Source: a bacterium (GTDB lineage Bacteria > Auribacterota > UBA3054 > B51-G9). Taken from it: a DNA stretch of 6,605 nucleotides. The DNA is taken from contig JAOZNZ010000183.1 of the NCBI GenBank assembly GCA_029933535.1, forward strand, positions 1 to 6,605, written 5' to 3'. Positions 1-5,544 of this stretch are shown in pieces. A program made the position numbers and the translations under genes. Below the pieces are notes generated by a model that saw only the letters and a list, made by a program, of their open reading frames with translations, did not search any database and was not told the DNA's origin. The first letter of the stretch is position 1; every line of letters begins with the position of its first letter.

Positions 1-56
1 CACCTTCCCACCTTCCCACCTTCCCACCTTCCCACCTTCCCACCTTCCCACCTTCG
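1..56. repeat. Octamer tandem array, unit CACCTTCC
   Basis: Six perfect copies of CACCTTCC occupy 1-48 and a seventh with one change (CACCTTCG) ends at 56. The array runs off the left edge of the window, so its true length is unknown. On the - strand it gives six GGG tracts spaced by five bases (complement of the CCC triplets at 7-9, 15-17, 23-25, 31-33, 39-41 and 47-49), which meets the usual G-quadruplex pattern. It ends 13 bp before the -35 box of the mla promoter. There are no spacers, so it is not a CRISPR array. Confidence 0.95.
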
Positions 57-69
57 CACTATATTCTAT

Positions 70-98
70 TTTACAAAAACAAGTCTATTGGTTATAAT
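70..98 (+). promoter_or_regulatory. Sigma70-like promoter of the mla operon
   Basis: TTTACA (70-75, five of six matches to the -35 consensus) is followed by a 17-bp spacer and TATAAT (93-98, perfect -10). Transcription would start near 105, leaving a leader of about 30 nt before the ATG at 137. The leader is AT-rich with no visible Shine-Dalgarno sequence. The call assumes a standard housekeeping sigma factor; in Bacteroidetes proper the promoter consensus differs. Confidence 0.65.
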
Positions 99-136
99 GT
101 TATACAATAATTATTCAAATAAAATTCTTTTGTAAT

Positions 137-1258
137 ATGCCTGATAGTTTACAGATAACCATAGAAGAAAAAACCGGCACTGCTAATGTCGCTTTAGCAG
201 GTCGGCTTGATGTCAAAAACGCATCGCGCACACTTTCAGAATTCGATACCCAAACCAAAGGTCTTCACCTCAAGAAATTATTATTAGATTTATCTGAAGT
301 AGATTATTTCGATAGTGCCGGAGCGGCAGTAGTAATAGAAATAGAGCGATTTTGCAAAGAACAAAACTGCTATTTTTCCATAGTAGGAATGACTGAGGAT
401 ATTAAGAATTTTATATCATTAATTGATATCAACTCGCTTGCCCAACCGGTTAAATTTATAAGTCCCGAAAGAGTAGGAACAGTCATACGAATAGGTAATG
501 CCACTCTAAAATTTATTAATGATTTAAAAAATGTAATTGTTTTTATTGGCGAAGTTGCTATGGCATTAATGTACGCGATTATTCATCCACGATATGTCAG
601 ATGGGGTGATATTCTTTTACTTTTTGAAAGAACCGGTGTTAACGCTGTGCCGATTCTTATAACAATTCAATTTTTAATTGGAGTTATACTTGCTCTTCTC
701 GGAGCAGGTCAGTTAGCACAGTTCGGCGCTGAAATTTATGTTGCCAATCTTGTTGCGATAGCAATGGTTCAGGAACTTGGTCCGATGATTACAGCAGTTC
801 TTGTCGCGGGTCGTTCGGGCGCGGCATTCGCGGCAGAGATAGGGACTATGAAAGTGTCAGAGGAGATTGACGCGTTGGAAAGTATGGGAATTAATCCTCA
901 GCATTTTCTTGTAATACCAAGAATAATAGCAGTTACTCTTGCGATGCCATGTTTATTATTAATAGCCAATGTAGCGGGAATAGTTGGAGGAATAGTAACG
1001 GTCATGTTATTTCTTGACATACCTACTTCAATGTACATAGCTCAAACATTAGATTCAATAAATATGTTTATAATTTTCCAGGGATTTGTAAAATCAATTG
1101 TTTTTGCAATACTTATTGCCGGAGTTGGATGTATGCGCGGTTTTGAAGTTAAAGGTGGTGCTGGAGACGTAGGGCTATCAACGACTTCAGCAGTTGTAAG
1201 CGGAATATTTTTAATAGTAGTTTTCAATGGATTTTTTACAATAATTTTCAACACATGA
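137..1258 (+). CDS. mlaE: MlaE-family lipid ABC permease with N-terminal STAS domain
   Basis: Inner-membrane permease of an MCE-type ABC transporter, expected to move phospholipids or related lipids between the inner membrane and the periplasmic MCE protein. Residues about 5-105 form a STAS domain with a DSAG motif at 59-62; Ser60 is in the position that is phosphorylated in SpoIIAA-type STAS proteins. Residues about 130-373 are the MlaE permease, with several hydrophobic segments and the family core around QELGP (212-216), the AGRSGAAFAAEIGTM stretch (224-238) and the DALESMGINP stretch (245-254). Escherichia coli MlaE is about 260 residues and its STAS partner MlaB is a separate protein; here they are one 373-residue chain. 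The ATG is chosen because the STAS fold begins almost immediately after it. First gene of the operon; mlaF follows after 4 bp. Whether Ser60 is phosphorylated is unknown. Confidence 0.93.
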   Translation: MPDSLQITIEEKTGTANVALAGRLDVKNASRTLSEFDTQTKGLHLKKLLLDLSEVDYFDSAGAAVVIEIERFCKEQNCYFSIVGMTEDIKNFISLIDINSLAQPVKFISPERVGTVIRIGNATLKFINDLKNVIVFIGEVAMALMYAIIHPRYVRWGDILLLFERTGVNAVPILITIQFLIGVILALLGAGQLAQFGAEIYVANLVAIAMVQELGPMITAVLVAGRSGAAFAAEIGTMKVSEEIDALESMGINPQHFLVIPRIIAVTLAMPCLLLIANVAGIVGGIVTVMLFLDIPTSMYIAQTLDSINMFIIFQGFVKSIVFAILIAGVGCMRGFEVKGGAGDVGLSTTSAVVSGIFLIVVFNGFFTIIFNT

Positions 1259-1262
1259 CACT

Positions 1263-2051
1263 TTGAATAATCAACCCAACAAATCTTTTCATCCAGTTAT
1301 TCAGGTAAGTGATCTTACAACCGGATATGGTGATGTAATTATTCATGAAGATATTAATTTCAATATTGACAGAGGTGAAATTGTTGCTATATGCGGCGGA
1401 AGCGGTTGCGGCAAGAGTACTTTACTTAGACATATGATTGGACTTGAAGAACCTAAAGCCGGCGATATTCTTATTGATAATGAAAGCATAGTCAACGCAA
1501 CACATAAAGAAAGGCTGCACATTCTAACAAAGACAGGAGTTTTGTTTCAATCAGGAGCTTTATTCGGCTCTCTAACACTTGCCGAAAATATAAAACTGCC
1601 GATTGAAGAATATACATCTTTACCTCCGGAAACTGTAGATATACTTGTTCAGTTAAAATTGGAATTGGTAAATTTATCCGGATTTGAAAATTATCTTCCA
1701 TCAGAAATAAGCGGTGGAATGAAGAAAAGAGCAGGTCTCGCCCGAGCGATGGCGCTTGACCCGATGATATTATTTTTTGATGAGCCGTCAGCGGGACTTG
1801 ATCCGATATCATCAGCTGATCTCGACAATTTAATTTTACAGATCAACAGAAGCCTTGGTGCGACAATAATAGTAGTAACGCACGAATTAAACAGTATTTT
1901 TGCCATTGCTCAAAGAGTACTTATGTTGGACAAAGAAACGAAGAGTATAATTGCCGATGGTTCTCCTGATGAATTGAAAAGCGATATAACTAATAAAAAA
2001 ACATATAATTTTTTCAACAGAATTCCTAGTAGTATTGAACGATTAACATGA
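1263..2051 (+). CDS. mlaF: MlaF-family lipid ABC transporter ATPase
   Basis: Cytoplasmic ATPase that powers the MlaE permease. All ABC motifs are present: Walker A GGSGCGKST (45-53, Lys51), Q-loop in FQSGALF (95-101, Gln96; this form is typical of MlaF), signature ISGGM (149-153, in place of LSGGQ, as in MlaF), Walker B ending in FFDEP (171-175, catalytic Glu174), D-loop SAGLD (176-180) and switch His207. Its 262 residues are close to the 269 of the E. coli protein. The start is TTG: no ATG or GTG lies between the mlaE stop and Met58, which is already past Walker A, and no Shine-Dalgarno is visible, so translational coupling to mlaE (gap 4 bp) is likely. The last codons (IERLT) and the stop are made of sequence resembling or belonging to the downstream ATTGAAC repeat, so the C-terminal tail appears to be set by the repeat. 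Confidence 0.94.
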   Translation: MNNQPNKSFHPVIQVSDLTTGYGDVIIHEDINFNIDRGEIVAICGGSGCGKSTLLRHMIGLEEPKAGDILIDNESIVNATHKERLHILTKTGVLFQSGALFGSLTLAENIKLPIEEYTSLPPETVDILVQLKLELVNLSGFENYLPSEISGGMKKRAGLARAMALDPMILFFDEPSAGLDPISSADLDNLILQINRSLGATIIVVTHELNSIFAIAQRVLMLDKETKSIIADGSPDELKSDITNKKTYNFFNRIPSSIERLT

Positions 2052-2118
2052 TTGAACGATTGAACGATTGAAACGATTGAAACGATTGAAACGATTGAAA
2101 CGATTGAAATGATTGAAT
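2050..2118. repeat. GATTGAA(A)C tandem array at the mlaF stop codon
   Basis: Two 8-mers GATTGAAC (2050-2065), five 9-mers GATTGAAAC or GATTGAAAT (2066-2110) and a last 8-mer GATTGAAT (2111-2118). Degenerate copies (ATTGAAC, GATTAAC) reach back to 2034 inside mlaF. The array shares two bases with the TGA stop of mlaF (2049-2051). It lies inside the operon and is expected to be transcribed. Each full unit contains TGA, so read-through in some frames would stop at once. The mix of 8- and 9-bp units suggests past slippage or unit conversion. Confidence 0.93.
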
Positions 2119-2120
2119 TA

Positions 2121-2184
2121 AAATCACCAAATCGCGAAATCACTAAATCGTAAAATCATTAAATCATAAAATTATTAAATTAAA
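2121..2184. repeat. AAATCANN octamer array running into the mlaD start
   Basis: Eight units of exactly 8 bp, each beginning AAAT: AAATCACC, AAATCGCG, AAATCACT, AAATCGTA, AAATCATT, AAATCATA, AAATTATT and AAATTAAA. Positions 1-4 never vary, position 5 is C in the first six units and T in the last two, and the last two or three bases drift. The array stops 3 bp before the mlaD ATG, so it forms the entire translation-initiation region of mlaD. With the preceding GATTGAAAC array it fills essentially the whole 136-bp gap between mlaF and mlaD. Confidence 0.9.
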
Positions 2185-2187
2185 ATT

Positions 2188-3081
2188 ATGGCTACCAAAT
2201 CAAACAATTTTAAAATAGGCTTATTTGTAGTGATAAGTATGGCACTATTGATTTTCGCACTTCTCTTCTGGGGAATTTTAAGATATGCCGGCGATACCAA
2301 TACATACGCAACTTATTTCAATCAGGATGTCAGCGGACTAAATAAAGATACACCCGTAAAATACCGCGGCGTAAATGTAGGTAGAATCACCGATGTTGAA
2401 CTCGCTCCCGACGGAGAATTAATTGAAGTGGTTATGGCATTGCGTGCCGACTTTAAAGTAACAACTCAACAGATTGCCCGAATTGAATCTGCAGGAATTA
2501 CAGGTCTAAAGTACCTTGGAATTGGATTAGCAACAACTCCAACCAATAATATAACATTTGATTTTTTTCCCGAATACAAAGTAATTCCCTCTCGACCGTC
2601 GCCTGGTTTAACAGATCTCATTATAGAATTCCAGAAGCAAATGAAATCTATTAATCTCGGTGCGATATCAGCCGGTCTAACCCAGGCGCTTCATCAGATA
2701 AATACAGCCACTTCAGAAAAGAACTGGGGACCTATTGTTTCAAACATTAATAAAATAGCTGCTGTTTCCGGAAAAATTGCAGATATTGTTAATGTAAATA
2801 TTCAGGATGGAACTATAACAAATCTTGTCAACAATACAGCGATCATTGCAGAGAGAACTCGTAAGATAGCTCAACAAATTTCTGCAAAGCATGTCCGCTT
2901 ACTGATTTCAGAATTAACTGAATTAAGTCAAACGTTGAACCGTTCGGCTTATATCGCGGAAAGCAATTTAGAACCGATACTTCAAGATTTGAGCAAAACA
3001 ATAAGTAATTTACGTTCTTTTTCCGAATCATTAAAGGACCGGCCATCACAAACTTTATTTTCAAAACCTCCCAAGGAGTAA
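2188..3081 (+). CDS. mlaD: MlaD-like MCE-domain lipid-binding protein
   Basis: Periplasmic, inner-membrane-anchored MCE protein that receives or delivers lipid for MlaE and MlaF. Residues about 10-31 are a single hydrophobic anchor (start GLFVVISMALLIFALLFWGI). Residues about 37-118 are the MCE domain, with the family pattern SGLNKDTPVKYRGVNVG at 49-65 and a second core around SAGITGLKYLGI (101-112). From about 140 to 285 the chain is polar and helix-prone with spaced Leu/Ile residues, ending in RPSQTLFSKPPKE. E. coli MlaD is about 183 residues, so this 297-residue protein has more than 100 extra residues after the MCE domain. No Shine-Dalgarno is present and the bases before the ATG belong to the octamer array. 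The lipoprotein gene follows after 3 bp. MCE proteins form hexamers in characterised systems; this is assumed here, not visible. Confidence 0.92.
   Translation: MATKSNNFKIGLFVVISMALLIFALLFWGILRYAGDTNTYATYFNQDVSGLNKDTPVKYRGVNVGRITDVELAPDGELIEVVMALRADFKVTTQQIARIESAGITGLKYLGIGLATTPTNNITFDFFPEYKVIPSRPSPGLTDLIIEFQKQMKSINLGAISAGLTQALHQINTATSEKNWGPIVSNINKIAAVSGKIADIVNVNIQDGTITNLVNNTAIIAERTRKIAQQISAKHVRLLISELTELSQTLNRSAYIAESNLEPILQDLSKTISNLRSFSESLKDRPSQTLFSKPPKE
3073..3078 (+). promoter_or_regulatory. Shine-Dalgarno site of the auxiliary lipoprotein gene
   Basis: AAGGAG at 3073-3078 ends 6 nt before the ATG at 3085 and overlaps the last codons of mlaD. It is the only strong Shine-Dalgarno site in the window, which makes it stand out against the AT-rich leaders of the other genes and supports this ATG as the start. 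Confidence 0.8.
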
Positions 3082-3084
3082 AAA

Positions 3085-3711
3085 ATGATACTTAAACATA
3101 TTACAAAAATATTATTATTAACTGTACCATTGTTTTTCTGTGGATGCGGATCACTAATAAAGCAGCCTGCACCGATAATTTCATATTACCAGCTTGACTA
3201 TACCCCGGAAATTTCCAGCAATGCATTGGTCGACAAAACCATTTTGATAAAATCATTTTATATTAGCGAAACATATAATAGCGATGCAATTATTTACAGC
3301 GTCGGCAAATACAAATGCAATTATTATCCTTACAAGCAATGGATTTCAGCTCCTCAGGATCAGGTAACAAAATCTTTTCGAAGAGATTTTATGAAAAGCG
3401 GAGCATTTAAGGGCGTTGTTATTCCAGGACAATTACAGAAACCTGATTTAATTTTCTCAGGTGCGATAACAGAAATTCAGGAGAATATAAAAGATAAAAA
3501 AGCATCCGGAACGGTGAAAATAAATGTAACTTTATCCACACCTGCTTCCAAAACTAATCCTCAGGAAATTATTTTTCAGAAAAGTTACGAACAGGAAGTT
3601 GATTGTGAAATTAATAATACAGTATCACTTGTCAAAGCATTAAGCGAAGCAACGAAAAGAATTTCAGCAAACGTGATTCAGGATGTGGTTGATGCGGCCA
3701 GTAATCCGTAA
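3085..3711 (+). CDS. MCE-transporter auxiliary lipoprotein (PqiC / ABC_trans_aux type)
   Basis: Predicted lipoprotein of 208 residues, the probable outer-membrane partner of the MCE protein. The N-terminus is Lys/His-containing, then hydrophobic (residues 9-18), then FCGC (18-21); Cys21 is the likely lipidated residue, with Gly20 before it, although Phe at -3 is not ideal. The mature part has the pattern of the ABC-type transport auxiliary family: a YYQLDY strand (34-39), IKSFYISETYNSDAIIYSV (55-73), the YYPYKQW segment (80-86) and QVTKSFRRDF (93-102), followed by an alternating beta region and a C-terminal helix. Such genes commonly close MCE operons; PqiC has this role beside PqiB. It follows mlaD by 3 bp. 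The last codons (SNP and stop) lie inside the GTAATCC heptamer array. The family call rests on pattern and position; a search against PF03886 would decide it. Confidence 0.8.
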   Translation: MILKHITKILLLTVPLFFCGCGSLIKQPAPIISYYQLDYTPEISSNALVDKTILIKSFYISETYNSDAIIYSVGKYKCNYYPYKQWISAPQDQVTKSFRRDFMKSGAFKGVVIPGQLQKPDLIFSGAITEIQENIKDKKASGTVKINVTLSTPASKTNPQEIIFQKSYEQEVDCEINNTVSLVKALSEATKRISANVIQDVVDAASNP

Positions 3712-3756
3712 TCCGTAATCAGTGATCCGTAATCAGTGATCCGTGGTCCGTAACCT
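3701..3756. repeat. GTAATCC heptamer array overlapping the lipoprotein stop codon
   Basis: Eight heptamers in perfect 7-bp phase: GTAATCC, GTAATCC, GTAATCA, GTGATCC, GTAATCA, GTGATCC, GTGGTCC and GTAACCT. Variation is almost all transitions at fixed positions, giving consensus GTRATCM. The first unit and part of the second encode the last residues and stop codon of the lipoprotein gene. Seen as AATCCGT, the unit shares its core with the AATCCGTGT array (reverse strand) near the right end of the window. Confidence 0.93.
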
Positions 3757-3800
3757 ACTGAACACAAAGATTTCCGGGTAAAATTAAGTCTTTATTAAAC

Positions 3801-3888
3801 TTGAGAATTGAGAGTTGAGAGTTCGAAATTGAGACTTATAATTAATAACCAAAGAGAAGTTCCAATTTCGAATTTTCAACTCTCAATT
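3801..3888. repeat. Head-to-head TTGAGAR heptamer arrays forming a 32-bp inverted repeat
   Basis: The left array reads TTGAGAA, TTGAGAG, TTGAGAG, TTCGAAA, TTGAGAC (3801-3835). The right array is the same motif on the other strand (TTGAGAG, TTGAAAA, TTCGAAA, TTGGAAC). Arms 3806-3837 and 3857-3888 match at 28 of 32 positions with a 19-bp loop. As + strand RNA, three of the four differences are G-U pairs and only one is an A-C mismatch; as - strand RNA three would be A-C mismatches. There is no U tract after the stem, so it is not a classical terminator, though it could protect or end the mla transcript. Confidence 0.9.
3815..3842 (+). promoter_or_regulatory. Possible promoter inside the heptamer repeat
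   Basis: TTGAGA (3815-3820, five of six matches to TTGACA and itself one heptamer unit) is separated by 16 bp from TATAAT (3837-3842), which lies mostly in the hairpin loop. It could drive the exported-protein gene at 3996 with a leader of about 145 nt containing two hairpins. In AT-rich DNA such matches arise by chance, so this is tentative. Confidence 0.35.
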
Positions 3889-3905
3889 AAAAAGTAGAAG
3901 AAATT

Positions 3906-3995
3906 GCTCTCGAAGCGTCCGGAGAGTTTCGAGAACAGCCCCGGGAAAAGAGAAACAAGACAAACTCGCTCTAAAAGAGCGACTCAATAATATAG
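3906..3995 (+). other. Structured, GC-richer leader before the exported-protein gene
   Basis: Two hairpins precede the ATG at 3996. The first pairs TCTCGAA (3908-3914) with TTCGAGA (3928-3934) around a 13-nt loop that contains the palindrome TCCGGA. The second pairs TCGCTCT (3966-3972) with AGAGCGA (3976-3982) around AAA and ends 13 nt before the start codon. Between them lies an unpaired purine-rich stretch including CCCCGGG. No known riboswitch core is recognised. The segment is noticeably richer in G and C than its surroundings and could be a cis-regulatory leader or the remnant of a dispersed palindromic element. Confidence 0.45.
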
Positions 3996-4451
3996 ATGAA
4001 CACTAAAATGAGAAAATTTATTATAACAACTATTAGCATGTTATTTTTTTGTATAATAACATCAACTTGTCTTGTTACCGGTGAGAAAGAAAAATATGTT
4101 GTAAATCAGGATTTAATTCTTTTCAAAGAAAAAATATCACAAATATTACCTGAAAAATGGTCTGTCACCAGGTTTCATCAAAATTATCTTAAAGGTCGAG
4201 AAGGTTTATATATTACTGCTGAAAATCCTTATATTAAATTAAACCTTCCAAAAGGAATTGACCATCCATATCTTCATTTATATTTTCGACCCAAGCAAGT
4301 TACAACAAAATGTTTGCAAATACAATTAGACGGAAGCATTTATTCCAATTATTTGGGTTCTACAAAAAAATACGATGTGTATGGCGGGAGTACAAATTCC
4401 AATTTCATAAAAAAAATTAAATCCTCTTTGAATTTACAATATACAAAATAA
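3996..4451 (+). CDS. Small exported protein of unknown function
   Basis: A 151-residue protein that I do not recognise. Residues 1-8 are basic, 9-24 are hydrophobic, and the segment after Cys25 (LVTGEKEKY) turns polar, so it is exported. Cys25 is preceded by Thr-Ser-Thr, which is a poor lipobox, so a cleaved soluble form or an atypical lipoprotein are both possible. The mature part (about 120 residues) is mixed polar and aromatic, with ILPEKWSV (50-57), YITAENPYIKLNLPKG (72-87), HPYLHLYFRPK (90-100) and a Lys-rich C-terminus; it looks like a small beta-rich domain. The start could also be the ATG at 4008 (MRKF), which gives a more typical signal peptide; neither has a clear Shine-Dalgarno. 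The gene stands alone between repeat-rich spacers. AT-rich codons resemble the neighbours. Confidence 0.7.
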   Translation: MNTKMRKFIITTISMLFFCIITSTCLVTGEKEKYVVNQDLILFKEKISQILPEKWSVTRFHQNYLKGREGLYITAENPYIKLNLPKGIDHPYLHLYFRPKQVTTKCLQIQLDGSIYSNYLGSTKKYDVYGGSTNSNFIKKIKSSLNLQYTK

Positions 4452-4486
4452 AATTTGTGGCAGAATAATTTGTGGCAGAATAATTT
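4452..4486. repeat. 15-bp direct repeat right after the stop codon
   Basis: AATTTGTGGCAGAAT occurs at 4452-4466 and again at 4467-4481 without change, followed by the first five bases of a third copy (AATTT, 4482-4486). The array begins on the base after the TAA of the exported-protein gene and ends in a T run. With only two full copies it may be a recent duplication. Confidence 0.9.
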
Positions 4487-4522
4487 TTTTACACAAATAC
4501 AATTCAATTTTTTCTTTTTCTT

Positions 4523-4564
4523 AACGACAAGAACCGGCGATTGGGATCGCCGGTTCTTGTTGTT
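4523..4564. terminator. Strong hairpin terminator between convergent genes
   Basis: ACAAGAACCGGCGAT (4527-4541) pairs perfectly with ATCGCCGGTTCTTGT (4546-4560) around a TGGG loop. The stem can extend outward to 4523-4526 and 4561-4564 with one G-T pair, giving 19 pairs. On the + strand it is followed by TGTTTACTTATTTT, a loose U tract, so it best serves the exported-protein gene. On the - strand the sequence after the stem is A-rich, so ending the nucleotidyltransferase transcript would rely on the stem or on the AT palindrome upstream of it. Confidence 0.85.
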
Positions 4565-4568
4565 TACT

Positions 4569-4596
4569 TATTTTAAAAAATATATTTTTTAAAATA
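4569..4596. repeat. Perfect 28-bp all-A/T palindrome over the nucleotidyltransferase stop codon
   Basis: TATTTTAAAAAATA at 4569-4582 is followed exactly by its reverse complement to 4596, with the dyad between 4582 and 4583. It contains no G or C and overlaps the - strand TAA at 4589-4591. With the GC-rich hairpin 5 bp further on it makes a double structure at the end of the nucleotidyltransferase transcript. It may be an additional - strand terminator element (stem with U-rich side) or a DNA cruciform. Confidence 0.85.
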
Positions 4597-5491
4597 GCGG
4601 AGTTGGATATTCACCATTATCAGTGATAGCTTTTATACTTTTTTCGACATAAGGTTTATCATTTGAATAAGTAACACCAAACCATTTTGAAGAAGAAGAT
4701 AAAACTTCCATAGTAGCTTTACCGGAAGAGATATATTCATCAACCGAAGTAGGGATAAGAAATTCTGATTTCATTTCGCTGCCTTTTTCATTAAGAAAAC
4801 CAACAAAATCCTCACCTAAAAGTTTAAAAAGGACAGGTGTAAATCCCCAGAAATTCATTGAAGCAATTGCATCAAGCGGCAGTTCGTGTTTATTTCCATC
4901 AATATCAGCAGATGTAGCGATATCACCCTCTTGAACGATTTCAAACATTTCCTGAATAGAAATCAATAGATTATTTTGATCAGTTTTACTAATTCCACGT
5001 GTAACTCCGCCGAAATCAGACAGAGTATTTTTCAGTTCAAAACCTACCATACTCCAGTCAGTAGTGTCAGGGTCAGTATTACTCAATCGTTCAGAAATTT
5101 TCATATAAGCTTCTCTGCCGTAAAAGTCATCGGCATTAATGACACAAAAAGGTTCATTGATCATATTTTTTGCAACAAGAATTGCGTGACTTGTTCCCCA
5201 TGGTTTCACCCGGCCTTCCGGAATAGAGAATCCATCAGGCAAATCATTTAATTCCTGGAAAGCATATTGAACATCAATAAGACCTGAATATTTACTTCCG
5301 ATATTATTTTTGAATTCATCTACAAAATCACGCCGTATAACAAAAACGACTTTACCAAAACCTGCTTTAACGGCGTCGTAAACAGAGTAATCCATAATAA
5401 CTTCGCCATTAGGACCTACGGGGTCGAGTTGTTTAAGTCCGCCATATCGGCTTCCCATACCTGCTGCAAGAATCAAGAGTGTTGGTTTCAT
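4589..5491 (-). CDS. Sugar-phosphate nucleotidyltransferase-type protein
   Basis: A 300-residue GT-A-fold nucleotidyltransferase, expected to join a nucleoside triphosphate to a sugar phosphate to make an activated sugar. The N-terminal loop LILAAGMGSRYGGLKQL (6-22) carries the G-x-G-x-R signature and Lys20 for the triphosphate. PWGTSHAIL (97-105) matches the base/sugar contact segment, and NADDFYG (119-125) holds the metal-binding acidic residues. MNFWGF (212-217), EFLIPTSVDEYI (243-254) and a conserved-looking C-terminal SKWFGVTY (268-275) follow. No left-handed beta-helix acyltransferase domain is attached, unlike GlmU. The sugar and nucleotide cannot be told from the sequence. A weak AGGA (complement of 5502-5505) sits 10 nt before the ATG. 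It lies downstream of epmA on the same strand, 149 bp away, and no functional link to epmA is apparent. Confidence 0.87.
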   Translation of the reverse strand: MKPTLLILAAGMGSRYGGLKQLDPVGPNGEVIMDYSVYDAVKAGFGKVVFVIRRDFVDEFKNNIGSKYSGLIDVQYAFQELNDLPDGFSIPEGRVKPWGTSHAILVAKNMINEPFCVINADDFYGREAYMKISERLSNTDPDTTDWSMVGFELKNTLSDFGGVTRGISKTDQNNLLISIQEMFEIVQEGDIATSADIDGNKHELPLDAIASMNFWGFTPVLFKLLGEDFVGFLNEKGSEMKSEFLIPTSVDEYISSGKATMEVLSSSSKWFGVTYSNDKPYVEKSIKAITDNGEYPTPLF

Positions 5492-5544
5492 TGTATAGTA
5501 TTCCTATAGTTTATTATTTAATGATTTTCCGCTTTGCTCGGATG

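Noticed and set aside
1..56. CRISPR array reading of the CACCTTCC, GATTGAAAC, GTAATCC and other arrays
   Set aside because: Units are 7-15 bp and directly adjacent, with no unique spacers and no cas genes.
1910..2143. Minus-strand open frame of 77 codons with an IVS repeat peptide
   Set aside because: The repeat peptide is just the 9-bp GATTGAAAC array read on the opposite strand; the rest overlaps mlaF antisense, and there is no initiation signal.
3806..3888. Rho-independent terminator for the mla operon
   Set aside because: The stem is long but AT-rich and is followed by A-rich sequence rather than a U tract.
3906..3982. IS200/IS605 end or RAYT remnant suggested by the hairpins before a ~150-residue gene
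   Set aside because: The neighbouring protein has a signal peptide and none of the Y1 transposase motifs, and no second end was found.
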